DNA of 16,307 bases from JAFRXK01 sp045603305 (GCA_045603305.1 JAZULV010000128.1:1-16307); one strand, 5' to 3'; positions 6,332 through 14,948 are shown, counted from the stretch's first letter. The notes: generated from the sequence alone by a model not told the origin. A program made the numbers and translations.

Positions 6332-6378
6332 TAACCTAAAAACAGGATTATTTCAGTGGGAATCCTGATTGCAGGTTA
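6332..6378 (+). other. Nested hairpin in the recombinase leader
   Basis: TAACCT (6332-6337) pairs with AGGTTA (6373-6378), enclosing CAGGATT/AATCCTG (6343-6367) with an 11-base loop. All 13 pairs are Watson-Crick. It is directly followed by the small terminator at 6385. Confidence 0.6.
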
Positions 6379-6384
6379 CAATGC

Positions 6385-6401
6385 CCCGTAGGACGGGTTT
6401 T
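6385..6401 (+). terminator. Small terminator-like hairpin ahead of the recombinases
   Basis: CCCGT-AGG-ACGGG (6385-6397) followed by TTTT. It lies 30 bases before the first recombinase start and after a nested hairpin, so it may act as an attenuator that limits recombinase expression. Confidence 0.5.
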
Positions 6402-6431
6402 GCTAACAATATTTAATCAGGAGGAACGCAG

Positions 6432-8087
6432 ATGAAAGCAAAAGAATTTTATAATGTAGCCATTTATCTCCGTTTAAGTCGTGATGATGAAGATATTGAT
6501 GGCAACAAAGCGGAAAGTAACAGTATCAGCTCACAAAGAGACATGATTCGCAGCTTTATCAGAAAGCAGGACAACATGGAAATCTACGATATATATGTAG
6601 ATGATGGTTGGTCTGGTGCAAATTTCGACAGACCAGAGTTTAAGCGAATGATGAAAGACATTGAAGCTGGTAATGTTGACTGTGTAATTGTAAAAGATTT
6701 ATCCAGATTAGGACGAGATTATATTGAAGCCGGGCGGTTGATTCAAAAGACCTTCCCGGCTTTTTCAGTGCGTTTTATTGCACTGACAGACCATTTCGAT
6801 TCCTTAACAGCGGATTATAATGAGACATCTTTGGTAGTGCCTGTAAAAAACTTTGTCAATGATTCCTATTCCAGAGATATATCCGGCAAGGTAAGAAGTC
6901 ATCAGAAAATAAAGAGAGAAAATGGAGACTTCATTGGTGCATTTGCTGTTTACGGATATAAGAAAAGTGATGATAACCGGAATTTGCTTGTACCTGATGA
7001 TTATGCTGCCGATATTGTACGGAAAATTTTTGCATGGAAAATTGAGGGGTATAGTAATCTGGCAATCGCTGAGCTATTGGATAATTTAGGGATACTTTCT
7101 CCAATGGAATATAAAAAGATGCAGGGAGAGAAGTTTCAGACAGGTTTTGTGACTGGAGTAAAAACGAAATGGTCCGCAGTTGCAGTAAAGAGGATTCTGA
7201 CAAATGAAAATTACACAGGAACTTTAGTGCAGGGTAAAGAAGAAAAGGTCAATTATAAGGTGAAAAAATCAGTAATGAAGCCGGAGGAAGAATGGACGAA
7301 AGTGCAAGGGACACATGAGGCTATTGTTTCAAAGGAAGATTTTGAAATTGTGCAGGACTTGTTAAAAATAGATACCCGTGCAGGTGCAGGAGAGAAGAAA
7401 TCCCATATCTATGCAGGAATTTTGTTCTGTGGAGATTGTAAGGAGCCGATGATACGCAGGGTAAATCGTTATAAGGGAAAAGAAACCGTTTCCTTTATCT
7501 GTTCTACAAAGAATAAGAGTGGTGAGTGCAGCAGACATACGATTGCAGAAGATGATTTGAATTATCTGGTATTAACCGGACTTAGGCAGCAGGTATCATT
7601 GTTTTTGGATAAAAGTAATGTGCTTAGGTCTATCGAGCAAATGGAAATTAACTTTGAGGAAGTTGTTTCTTTCGATAAAGAAATTGAAAAGCTACACAGT
7701 GAACAGGATAAATATTTAACGCTTAGAGCTGGTCTGTATGAAGATTTGAAAAAGCAGATTATTACAGAGGAGGATTTTAAGAATTTCAGAGAAATATATG
7801 AGCAGCGTTATCAGGAGCTTCAGCAAGCAATTCAAAATCAGGAAGAAACAATAAAGAAACTCTTTAAGTCTGGAGTCACCGCAGGTATCAATCTGGAGAG
7901 AATGAAAACAGCAATGCAGATAACAGAGCTTGACAGGACAACATTGGTTTCGTTTGTGAAACGTATTCTAGTGTATGAGGATAAAAGAGTTTATTTGGAA
8001 CTTCGGTATAAGGAACTGTTTTCAAAAGTGATTATGCTTGCAGACTATGTGGATGCGAGTCAGCAACTTAGAGGGGAGGCGGTGTAA
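6432..8087 (+). CDS. Large serine recombinase 1
   Basis: A 551-residue site-specific recombinase of the large serine family, which cuts both att sites through a serine-DNA link and exchanges strands by rotation. The resolvase domain (about 9-155) has the nucleophile Ser16 in AIYLRLS and Arg92/Arg95 in DLSRLGRD. The Recombinase DNA-binding domain spans about 165-290 (AVYGYKK ... WSAVAVKRILTNENYTGTLV). The zinc ribbon begins at Cys333/Cys336 (CGDC) with further Cys in FICSTKNKSGEC, then a coiled coil (about 410-480) and a C-terminal domain. AGGAGG (6419-6424) lies seven bases before the ATG. It is the first gene of a three-gene operon; the stop codon TAA abuts the next ATG. All catalytic residues are intact. 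Confidence 0.95.
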   Translation: MKAKEFYNVAIYLRLSRDDEDIDGNKAESNSISSQRDMIRSFIRKQDNMEIYDIYVDDGWSGANFDRPEFKRMMKDIEAGNVDCVIVKDLSRLGRDYIEAGRLIQKTFPAFSVRFIALTDHFDSLTADYNETSLVVPVKNFVNDSYSRDISGKVRSHQKIKRENGDFIGAFAVYGYKKSDDNRNLLVPDDYAADIVRKIFAWKIEGYSNLAIAELLDNLGILSPMEYKKMQGEKFQTGFVTGVKTKWSAVAVKRILTNENYTGTLVQGKEEKVNYKVKKSVMKPEEEWTKVQGTHEAIVSKEDFEIVQDLLKIDTRAGAGEKKSHIYAGILFCGDCKEPMIRRVNRYKGKETVSFICSTKNKSGECSRHTIAEDDLNYLVLTGLRQQVSLFLDKSNVLRSIEQMEINFEEVVSFDKEIEKLHSEQDKYLTLRAGLYEDLKKQIITEEDFKNFREIYEQRYQELQQAIQNQEETIKKLFKSGVTAGINLERMKTAMQITELDRTTLVSFVKRILVYEDKRVYLELRYKELFSKVIMLADYVDASQQLRGEAV

Positions 8088-9776
8088 ATGGCTAGAACCT
8101 CGAAGAAGAATAAGGAAAGTGCAAGTTTTGTGGCAAACTCAAAGCCTTCAAAAGTGTATTCTGTTGGCATATATGCCCGCTTATCTGTGGATGCAAATGA
8201 AAGAAAGAATGAGTCTATTGAAACACAGATAGAAATTGCAAAGGCTTTTGTTAGCAAACAGAATGATATGGTTATATTTGACTGTTATACAGATATAGGA
8301 AAAACCGGAACAAACTTTGAGAGAGAAGGCTTTGAACGTATGATGCGAGATGTGCGAATGCGTAAGATAGACTGTATCATCGTAAAAGATTTGTCACGAT
8401 TTGGGAGAAATCACATTGAAACCGGAAATTATATCGAGAAGATATTTCCGTTTATGGGTGTGCGATTTATAGCCGTTACGGATAATTTTGACAGTATGAA
8501 TATATCAGGACAGAATGAAACATTGAGTGTAAATCTGAAAAACCTTGTGAATGAAATGTATGCAAAGGATATTGCAGTAAAGGTAAAGTCCAGCAGACAA
8601 GCAAAGTGGGAGCAGGGTAGTTATACAGGTGGAGTAGCACCCTATGGATACAGAGCTGAGTGGATTGGAGATAAAAAGTGTCTTTTTGTTGAGGAAACCA
8701 CATCGGATATTGTTAAGAAGATATTTGATTTATTTCTTTCAGGTAAGAATATGAAGGAAATAGTTGTATGGCTTTATGAAGAAAAGATTGTCAGACCTAT
8801 GGAATATCATAAGACAGGACAGATATACTGTCAGGCTGGTGAAAAGTTGCAAGAGTGGTCTAAAGGAACTGTCAAAATGATTTTGACGAACCCTGTATAT
8901 ATAGGCTGTCTTGTACAAGGGAGAACCTGTGGAAAAGACTACATGATGCGTGACAGACACGACATTGATTCCGAAGATTGGTCTGTAAAAGAGCATACAC
9001 ATGAAGCGATTATTAGCGAAGATATGTTTTTTGAGGTTGCCGGAAAGTTTGAGAAATCTTCCGTGTATTGTAATAAGAACGGATATTCAAAAAGGATTCC
9101 GTTAGACGAGGATATATTTGCAGATGTTCTCTTCTGTGGCGATTGTGGTTCAAAAATGAGAAGAATAACTGCTGTAAAGGAGTTTAGTTCTAAGGATCGG
9201 ATTAGGACTTACAGCTATAATTGTTCCAAAACTGACCGTATTGATGAAGATAAGTGTATCACAAAAAGCATAACCTTAAATGCACTCAGCGACATTGTGA
9301 AGGAAGCAATCCGGCAGGAGTTTTCATTATCAGCAATGCGACCAAAGGATATGGTAGAAAACAATAATAGGGAAGCAGAGCGGATAAAAGCAGAATGGAG
9401 TGCAGAACTACTTGAACTGGAGAAAAGAATTGAAAATACGAGCAAGCTTACCAGTGAGCAGTATCTAAAATATCGGATGGGTGAAATGGATGCTGATAAC
9501 TTTAAGCGAATGAAGGAGGAAAACAATAAAAAGATTGCTTCTTATCAAAAGAGGCGAGCAGATATTGCAGAAAAACTTAGGACAATCGACTATGAGACTG
9601 TTCAGAAAAACCATTTCCTGCGTACTCTGGTAAAGGGAAATGAAAAAACAGAGCTGACAGCAGAAGTAATTAGAACTTTGATTAACAGAATAGAGATTTA
9701 TCCGGATCATCGGGTAAAGGTTATATTTGCTTTTAAAAGAAATGAAATTCAGTTAGTGGGAAAGGAGGTCATTTAA
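8088..9776 (+). CDS. Large serine recombinase 2
   Basis: A 562-residue large serine recombinase, same architecture as its two neighbours but with an extra basic 20-residue N-terminal tail. The nucleophile is Ser33 in GIYARLS, with Arg104/Arg107 in DLSRFGRN (the usual final Asp is Asn). The DNA-binding Recombinase domain runs about 180-310 (GVAPYGYRAEW ... MILTNPVYIGCLVQ). The zinc ribbon opens with Cys350/Cys353 (CGDC) and closes with NCSKTDRIDEDKC; a long charged coiled coil covers about 420-510. The ATG directly follows the preceding TAA and GGGGAGG (8072-8078) serves as ribosome binding site. The tight packing means the three proteins are made together, probably in similar amounts. Confidence 0.95.
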   Translation: MARTSKKNKESASFVANSKPSKVYSVGIYARLSVDANERKNESIETQIEIAKAFVSKQNDMVIFDCYTDIGKTGTNFEREGFERMMRDVRMRKIDCIIVKDLSRFGRNHIETGNYIEKIFPFMGVRFIAVTDNFDSMNISGQNETLSVNLKNLVNEMYAKDIAVKVKSSRQAKWEQGSYTGGVAPYGYRAEWIGDKKCLFVEETTSDIVKKIFDLFLSGKNMKEIVVWLYEEKIVRPMEYHKTGQIYCQAGEKLQEWSKGTVKMILTNPVYIGCLVQGRTCGKDYMMRDRHDIDSEDWSVKEHTHEAIISEDMFFEVAGKFEKSSVYCNKNGYSKRIPLDEDIFADVLFCGDCGSKMRRITAVKEFSSKDRIRTYSYNCSKTDRIDEDKCITKSITLNALSDIVKEAIRQEFSLSAMRPKDMVENNNREAERIKAEWSAELLELEKRIENTSKLTSEQYLKYRMGEMDADNFKRMKEENNKKIASYQKRRADIAEKLRTIDYETVQKNHFLRTLVKGNEKTELTAEVIRTLINRIEIYPDHRVKVIFAFKRNEIQLVGKEVI

Positions 9777-9777
9777 A

Positions 9778-11304
9778 ATGGAAAGGTATCAGATTGCGAT
9801 ATATATTCGATTGTCAAAAGAAGATGATAAATATAAAGAAGAAAGCAATAGTATTACAATGCAGAGAATCCTTTTGCAAAGGTATGTGGCAGAGAACTTT
9901 TCGGACTATGACCTTCTTGAGTTTTGTGATGATGGTTATACCGGAACAAATTTTGAACGTCCGAGAATTCAGGAAATGTTGGAATTGGTAAGAGATTCTA
10001 AAATCAACTGTATTGTTGTAAAGGATTTTTCAAGATTTGCGAGGGATTATATCGAGTTAGGCTCTTATCTGGAACAGATATTTCCATTTATGGGTGTCCG
10101 GTTTATTTCTGTCAACGACAATTATGATAGCAAGAATTATCAGGGAAGTATTACGGATATTGATGTGAATTTCAAAAATCTACTCTATGATTTATATAGT
10201 AAGGATTTGTCACAGAAGGTTCGCTCTTCCCTTGCAGTCAGAAAAGAGAAAGGACAGTATGTAAGTGGGAATTGTCCTTTTGGTTACGAAAAAGCTTCGG
10301 AGGACAGACACGCTTTGGTGATTGCAGAAGATGAGGCAGAGGTAGTCAGATGCATTTTCTCTTTAACTGTGGAAGGGTACACATCCGTAGAAATAGCAAG
10401 GTTATTCAATGAAACACAGATAAAGACACCGATTGAATTTAAGATTGAAAAGGGTAAAACCAGTAGAGAGCCAAAAGGCGATAGATTTATGTGGAGCAGC
10501 AGTACGATATGTCAGATATTAAGAAATGAGATCTATATAGGCAATATCGTACAGAAGAAATATACAAAGGATTTTGTTGGTGGAAAAAATCACTTAAATC
10601 CCCGTGAGAATTGGCTGGTTATTTATAACCACCATGAGCCTATCATAGAAAAGCATATATTTGAACAGGTGCAGGAAGGTCGTGGATTAAAGAGAAATCC
10701 GCAGTATCATCCGACACATCCGCTTGTTGGCAAGCTGATCTGTGGGTGCTGTAAAAAGAATTTGCGTTATCGGAGAGGGCTTAATCCATATTTTACCTGC
10801 CATAATCGTTACTCTAATATGTTGGAAAATTGCGTGGAAAATGTCAATGTAATGTTCTTGGAGCAGTATGTCTTGTTTATGATGCAGGATAAATTACAGG
10901 CAGATGGGGAACTTGAAAAGTTACGAACAGAAGCAATACAACGGTTAGACGGAGAAATTAAGGAACTAAAGGAGAGACAACAGCTATTAAATGGCAGGAT
11001 ACAAAGATTGAAACAGCAGAACTTTGAAGCATACCAGAATTACGCTTTAGGAAAGACTGACGGTTTTCAGGCAGATAATATAATGGTAAAATCAGTAGAG
11101 AAAGAATTGGCAGACTTAAATGAGACTGTTCAGCAGATGGAAGCAGCTTATGTTAAGATGGAATATGACAGAGACGCTTTAAGTGTTGGAAATGAATTTG
11201 CGGTATTGTCAAAAGAGATGCTAGACCATTATATCGAAAAGATTATTGTTTATGATGAACAGAATATTGAGATATGCTGGAAAGAAAAAATAAGAGTGGC
11301 ATAG
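9778..11304 (+). CDS. Large serine recombinase 3
   Basis: A 508-residue large serine recombinase, shortest of the three. Ser13 in AIYIRLS is the nucleophile; Arg86/Arg89 lie in DFSRFARD. The DNA-binding Recombinase domain (about 160-290) includes GNCPFGYEKA and STICQILRNEIYIGNIVQ. The zinc ribbon has Cys322/Cys325 (CGCC) and later FTCHNRY with a following Cys; a coiled coil covers about 375-460. AAAGGAGG (9761-9768) is the ribosome binding site and only one base separates it from the previous stop. It is the gene closest to the inferred right end, about 140 bases from it. No terminator follows, so transcription may run into the interrupted subtilase. Confidence 0.95.
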   Translation: MERYQIAIYIRLSKEDDKYKEESNSITMQRILLQRYVAENFSDYDLLEFCDDGYTGTNFERPRIQEMLELVRDSKINCIVVKDFSRFARDYIELGSYLEQIFPFMGVRFISVNDNYDSKNYQGSITDIDVNFKNLLYDLYSKDLSQKVRSSLAVRKEKGQYVSGNCPFGYEKASEDRHALVIAEDEAEVVRCIFSLTVEGYTSVEIARLFNETQIKTPIEFKIEKGKTSREPKGDRFMWSSSTICQILRNEIYIGNIVQKKYTKDFVGGKNHLNPRENWLVIYNHHEPIIEKHIFEQVQEGRGLKRNPQYHPTHPLVGKLICGCCKKNLRYRRGLNPYFTCHNRYSNMLENCVENVNVMFLEQYVLFMMQDKLQADGELEKLRTEAIQRLDGEIKELKERQQLLNGRIQRLKQQNFEAYQNYALGKTDGFQADNIMVKSVEKELADLNETVQQMEAAYVKMEYDRDALSVGNEFAVLSKEMLDHYIEKIIVYDEQNIEICWKEKIRVA

Positions 11305-11333
11305 TTATTTGTTTTGATTTTGCACTTATTCAA

Positions 11334-11346
11334 CATTCAATGAATG
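11334..11346. other. Palindrome near the right element end
   Basis: CATTC-AAT-GAATG, perfect five-pair arms, 30 bases after the last recombinase and about 100 bases before the inferred junction. It could be an accessory recombinase-binding site; short AT-rich palindromes also arise by chance. Confidence 0.25.
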
Positions 11347-11412
11347 ATATTCTGACATTGGTTTAACAGCAGGTATCGGTTTTGAAGAAAAAAGCAGTAA
11401 AAACCTTGAAAA

Positions 11413-12828
11413 ATGGTCAAAAAAATTGTTTGCAACTACTTGACAGGAGAGGGGATTGACTATACCAATCCTGTATTTACTGACACGCTGGGGAATACAA
11501 GAATTGCAGCCATATGGGACCAGACCGATCAGACCGGCCGGACACCTGCGGGGATTTTTTATGGAAGTGAGTACACGAGGGAGATGATTCAGGAGGCACT
11601 AAGACAGTCTAATCCAAGAGATGTTATTCCGGAAACTGACGAGAACGGACATGGTACCTTTATGGCATCAATTGCAGCAGGAAAACTGGACATAGAGAAT
11701 GATTTTACAGGGGCGGCGCCGGAGGCTCTTATTGCCATGGTCAAGCTTAAGCCTGCAAAACAATATTTAAAGGACTTTTATCTGGTATCAGGAGATGCTC
11801 TGATATATCAGGAGAATGATATTATGATGGGGGTTAAGTATCTGCTTAATCTTCAGCGAAGGCTGGGAATGCCAATGGTTATTTACCTTGGTATGGGTAC
11901 GAATAATGGTGGTCATACCGGTGCTACGCCTTTAGGCTTTCTTTTGGATTATGTGGCTACTACTATAGGTACTGCGGTTGTAACTGCAGCAGGGAATGAA
12001 GCAAATAGTTCCCACCATTATTTTGGGGAGATTTCAGAAGAAGGAGAATCTGAAGATGTGGAAATCAGAGTTCCGGCTAATGCGACAGGTTTTGCTTTGG
12101 AGCTGTGGGCGGACGCACCGGAGCAGTACTCTGTAGAGATAATTTCTCCTTCGGGTGATACAACAAGGAGGATACCTGTGCGTATAGGCGGAGGGGGCGT
12201 GTACCGATATATATTGGACCGCAGCGTTGCCTATGTGGACTATCAGATATTACAGTCGGGCACAAGCAGCCAGCTGGTATTTATAAGGCTATCCGCTCCT
12301 TCAGCGGGGGTGTGGACGGTCAGAGTGTTCAATGATTATTTTATCAGCGGTAACTATCATATGTGGCTGCCTATAACAGGAATGGTTAATGACGAGATTG
12401 TATTTTTAAGACCTAATCCTGATACAACGGTTGTAGTGCCTTCAGCTGCACCAAGAGGTATCAGCGTTGCCGCCTATAACCATTTAAATGAAAGCATATA
12501 TATAAATTCCAGCAGAGGATTTACCAGAAGTGATGAGATTAAGCCGGAGATTACGGCTCCGGGGGTAAATGTGTACGGTGCTCTGCCCGGTGGAAGATTC
12601 TCAAGAAGAAGCGGAACCAGTGTGGCAGCGGCTCATGTTGCCGGAGCGGCCGCACTAGTGCTTCAGTGGGGAATAATAGACGGAAATATACCTCTGATGA
12701 CAAATAGCGATGTAAAAACTATTATAATCAGAGGCGCTAACAGAGATCTTGATATACCATATCCGAGCAGGATATGGGGCTATGGTATTCTGGATATTTA
12801 TTCGTCCTTTGAAAGAATAAACCGGTAA
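11413..12828 (+). pseudogene. 5'-truncated Csp-like S8 subtilase interrupted by the element
   Basis: The 3' part (471 codons) of a clostridial subtilisin-like protease of the Csp-like S8 group, which in some clostridia processes spore germination proteins. It keeps His80 (DENGHGTFMA), the oxyanion Asn195 (TAAGNEAN) and Ser403 (RSGTSVAAAHVAG), plus the large beta-rich insertion before the Ser block. It lacks the roughly 90-residue prodomain and the catalytic Asp: homologues read IGFIDTGIDYTNP but only GIDYTNP remains, after about 13 unrelated residues. The ATG at 11413 has no Shine-Dalgarno sequence. The downstream frame is open to its natural stop with no decay, suggesting a recent or reversible interruption. 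Its stop abuts that of the convergent LspA-like gene. Confidence 0.8.
11441..11458. other. Inferred right attachment junction (attR)
   Basis: Right of about 11452 the sequence codes for GIDYTNPVF, the conserved continuation of the subtilase Asp block (family pattern IGFIDTGIDYTNP). Left of it the bases code for nothing matching a subtilase. The crossover therefore lies in or next to TGACAGGAGAGGGG (11441-11454). The exact two-base core cannot be fixed without the left end or an empty site. Confidence 0.45.
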
Positions 12829-13284
12829 TTATTTCGATGAAAACAGTGTGTGTATGGAGACAATTACTGCTCCGATTGCAATAAAAAGGTCTGCAAGGTT
12901 AAATACAATTCTTTTAATTGGACCATGAGGAACTTTTATATAATCCACCACATAGCCTCTTTTAAAATGGTCATAGAAATTGCTCGATGCACCGCCAAGG
13001 AACATACCAAGACCAAGCTTCGCAGGAAGATGACCTTTTATAAATAATATAGGAATATAAAAAATAAACACAACTACCAGAGCTAATGTAATAAGCACTT
13101 TCATAAGGCACGGCTTAGAAGATAATTTACCTAGCATAATTCCCTTGTTGTGGAGCTTTGTGATGATGACATGACCATTGCAGAGCTCCTTGTTTTGTTT
13201 TGGGTTATCATCTATGTGATTTTTAATTTTAAGTTCAGAGAAAAATATAACTGCTGAAATAATAATACTTAATATGCTTCCCAT
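12829..13284 (-). CDS. lspA: Divergent signal peptidase II (LspA-like) membrane protease
   Basis: A 151-residue membrane protein of the LspA family, the aspartic protease that removes signal peptides from diacylglycerol-modified prolipoproteins. Motifs: KLHNKGIMLG (family NxG box), GGASSNFYDHFKRGYVVDYI with catalytic Asp105, and FNLADLFIAIG with Asp132. Hydrophobic segments lie at about 3-16, 62-83, 88-100 and 131-147. Departures from the usual pattern are NFYDH instead of NxxDR and Glu-Leu-Lys where Asp-Gln-x-x-Lys is common, so substrate preference may differ; it may be a second copy. The start at 13284 is supported by GAGAGG seven bases ahead; the longer open frame upstream would overlap the divergent promoter. 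It converges on the subtilase with no gap. Confidence 0.82.
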   Translation of the reverse strand: MGSILSIIISAVIFFSELKIKNHIDDNPKQNKELCNGHVIITKLHNKGIMLGKLSSKPCLMKVLITLALVVVFIFYIPILFIKGHLPAKLGLGMFLGGASSNFYDHFKRGYVVDYIKVPHGPIKRIVFNLADLFIAIGAVIVSIHTLFSSK

Positions 13285-13318
13285 AGGTTTGCCTCTCAAA
13301 TTTAATAAAGATAATTTG

Positions 13319-13347
13319 ATTATATATGACATTAATATAATGTGCAA
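13319..13347 (-). promoter_or_regulatory. Possible promoter of the LspA-like gene
   Basis: On the minus strand TTGCAC (13347-13342), a 17-base spacer and a perfect TATAAT (13324-13319), 35 bases ahead of the start codon. The -35 box is weak. Confidence 0.4.
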
Positions 13348-13447
13348 TATTATTGCTTGTCTACGTACAAAAGGATTAATTAAGCTGTTTAATGGAATCA
13401 TTATGCAATAAAAAACAATGATTAAGCTGGTTTTACGGCAGAGTATG

Positions 13448-13476
13448 TGGACATAATAAGTTATTGAATATATAAT
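13448..13476 (+). promoter_or_regulatory. Near-consensus promoter of the deacetylase gene
   Basis: TGGACA (13448-13453), a 17-base spacer and a perfect TATAAT (13471-13476). Transcription would start near 13483, about 88 bases before the ATG at 13571. Confidence 0.7.
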
Positions 13477-13570
13477 CATATTAATGGTGCTTGCAGCCTT
13501 TGATAAGGGCTGTAGCCGGCTAAACAGGGAAAGCAGCATAAAATATTCAGCAGATAATACGGAGGATAAG

Positions 13571-14608
13571 ATGAAAAAGAAAGTAGCATTAATATTAGGT
13601 GTTATTATGACCATAGAGGCTGTTGCAATAGCATTAATGGGTGTAAGCCTTTATAAAGCAAATAATAAGACCAAGGAATGTATTGTTGAGATAGAAAACG
13701 TAGGAGAAGTAAATGAGAGTCTGGCTGCAGAGATGGAAAGCCTGTCCGGTGAGAATGAAAGCATGTTTGCGGCTAACAATCTGCTCCAAGAAGAGAAAGA
13801 ATCTCTTGATGTTTTATATTCTGAGGCATCTAACCAGATATTATCTTACGAAGAATATATTGACGAGATAAATGAGCGACTGCTTGAGATAGAGTATGAT
13901 GGCAGCGTAAGCAGGGACAAAGAGTATCAGAGCATGTATCCTGATATGTATGGCAGCGAGTTTATTGCAGCTGAGAGTGAAGGTAAGATTGCGTACCTGA
14001 CCTTTGATGACGGACCTTCTGAGCTTACTCCGCAGGTTCTTGATATTTTAAAAAGTTATGGTATTAAAGCTACATTTTTTGTCACATACAAAGAAAGTGA
14101 GAATTTACAAAAGTACTATAAGCAGATCGTTGATGAAGGTCATACAATTGCAGTACATACAGCTTCCCACGATTACGAGGACATTTACAAATCAGTATAT
14201 GCCTATATGGACGATTTCTACAAAATGTATGACCACATATATGAAGTAACCGGTGTACGTAGCTCATTGTTCAGATTTCCGGGCGGCAGCCATAACGGCT
14301 ATGGTTTTGGAAATGCCATGCCTTCAATTATTCTTGAAATGGAGCGACGAGGCTTTAAATACTACGACTGGAATGTAAGTACCGGTGACGGCGGTAACTG
14401 GGTTACACCGGTTGATATATTAAACAGAGTAAAGGACCAGTCAGCAGGAAGGGACAAGCTTGTGGTACTGATGCATGACAGTGCTTCAAAGCATGCTACT
14501 CTTGAAGCACTTCCTGGCGTAATTGAGTATCTTAAGTCAGAGGGCTATTCTTTTGGTGCGTTAAGCTCTGATGTGGAGCCGGTACAGTTTACAAGATGGC
14601 TCGATTAG
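13571..14608 (+). CDS. Membrane-anchored NodB-type polysaccharide deacetylase
   Basis: A 345-residue carbohydrate esterase 4 (NodB) enzyme that removes acetyl groups from N-acetylated sugars, in Gram-positives mostly peptidoglycan or another wall polysaccharide, acting outside the membrane. Residues 5-26 form a membrane anchor, then a Glu-rich coiled coil (about 35-115). The NodB domain follows: TFDDGPS (Asp146 base, Asp147 metal), HTASH (His196 and His200 metal ligands), RFPGGS, the DWN block and LMHDS near the C-terminus. All five motifs are intact. ATG 13571 is chosen because ACGGAGG lies just ahead; an upstream in-frame extension from 13484 adds a non-signal-like stretch. It has its own promoter and is followed by a strong terminator, so it is a single-gene unit. 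Confidence 0.92.
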   Translation: MKKKVALILGVIMTIEAVAIALMGVSLYKANNKTKECIVEIENVGEVNESLAAEMESLSGENESMFAANNLLQEEKESLDVLYSEASNQILSYEEYIDEINERLLEIEYDGSVSRDKEYQSMYPDMYGSEFIAAESEGKIAYLTFDDGPSELTPQVLDILKSYGIKATFFVTYKESENLQKYYKQIVDEGHTIAVHTASHDYEDIYKSVYAYMDDFYKMYDHIYEVTGVRSSLFRFPGGSHNGYGFGNAMPSIILEMERRGFKYYDWNVSTGDGGNWVTPVDILNRVKDQSAGRDKLVVLMHDSASKHATLEALPGVIEYLKSEGYSFGALSSDVEPVQFTRWLD

Positions 14609-14651
14609 TATTAAGAAGTATTATTGAAAAAGTTAAATGAGGTTGTAAAAG

Positions 14652-14701
14652 TTAGTGTCACAGTGTTGCTTAGGGGGGTAACAAATTGTGACACTAATTT
14701 T
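14652..14701 (+). terminator. Terminator of the deacetylase gene
   Basis: TTAGTGTCACA (14652-14662) pairs perfectly with TGTGACACTAA (14687-14697), followed by TTTT. The loop carries a run of six G. The inverted arm with an A-rich left flank may also let it work for minus-strand transcripts. Confidence 0.85.
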
Positions 14702-14870
14702 GTTGAATTGTAAATATATTAGTGATAAAATTTTTCATATACGCAAGATAACGGAACGTTGATAATGGTATAAACCTTCATGCAAGGACTGGCTATTTAT
14801 TTTTACAGAAGAACCACGCATGGATATGAAGGATTTTAGATTATTAGGTTAATAGATATTTTATACAACA
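14702..14870. other. Non-coding stretch with one imperfect hairpin
   Basis: No coding potential seen. CCTT plus CATGC (14775-14783) can pair with GCATG (14818-14822) and AAGG (14829-14832), with a six-base bulge. Nothing else is recognisable between the terminator and the LexA-type box. Confidence 0.3.
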
Positions 14871-14873
14871 CAA

Positions 14874-14885
14874 GAACATTTGTTC
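14874..14885. promoter_or_regulatory. LexA (DinR) SOS box
   Basis: GAACATTTGTTC is a perfect 12-base palindrome that fits the Gram-positive LexA operator core GAAC-N4-GTTC. It directly abuts the -35 box of the promoter at 14886, the right place for repression. The outer C/G bases of the full Bacillus consensus are absent. Confidence 0.55.
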
Positions 14886-14915
14886 TGTACAAAAATATAT
14901 GGCACATGGTACAAT
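14886..14915 (+). promoter_or_regulatory. Promoter ahead of the small acidic protein
   Basis: TGTACA (14886-14891), an 18-base spacer, TACAAT (14910-14915) with an extended TG at 14907-14908. Transcription would start near 14922. Confidence 0.55.
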
Positions 14916-14948
14916 AGTATCAAAAGTGTCGGACAGCAGCGATATTTG

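Larger units (their letters stand above)
1..11453. mobile_element. Right-hand part of an integrated element with three large serine recombinases
   Basis: This extent is inferred. The right boundary is placed at about 11441-11458 because the gene beyond it is a subtilase that starts inside its conserved catalytic-Asp block, as expected if an element landed there. The three recombinase genes sit next to that boundary, as integrase genes of such elements usually do. The left end is not in the window, since no 5' half of the subtilase is found to the left. Accessory-type genes (XRE regulator, Com-like zinc finger, MazF, DUF6870-like) fill the interior. No relaxase, conjugation or phage structural genes are visible, so it is either a non-conjugative element or the remaining genes lie to the left. 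The DAHP synthase and the GTPase would be cargo, or could belong to an older insertion. Confidence 0.55.

Noticed and set aside
13285..13614. N-terminal extension of the LspA-like open frame
   Set aside because: It would overlap the promoter and start of the divergent deacetylase and more than exceed the usual LspA length; a good ribosome binding site supports the start at 13284.
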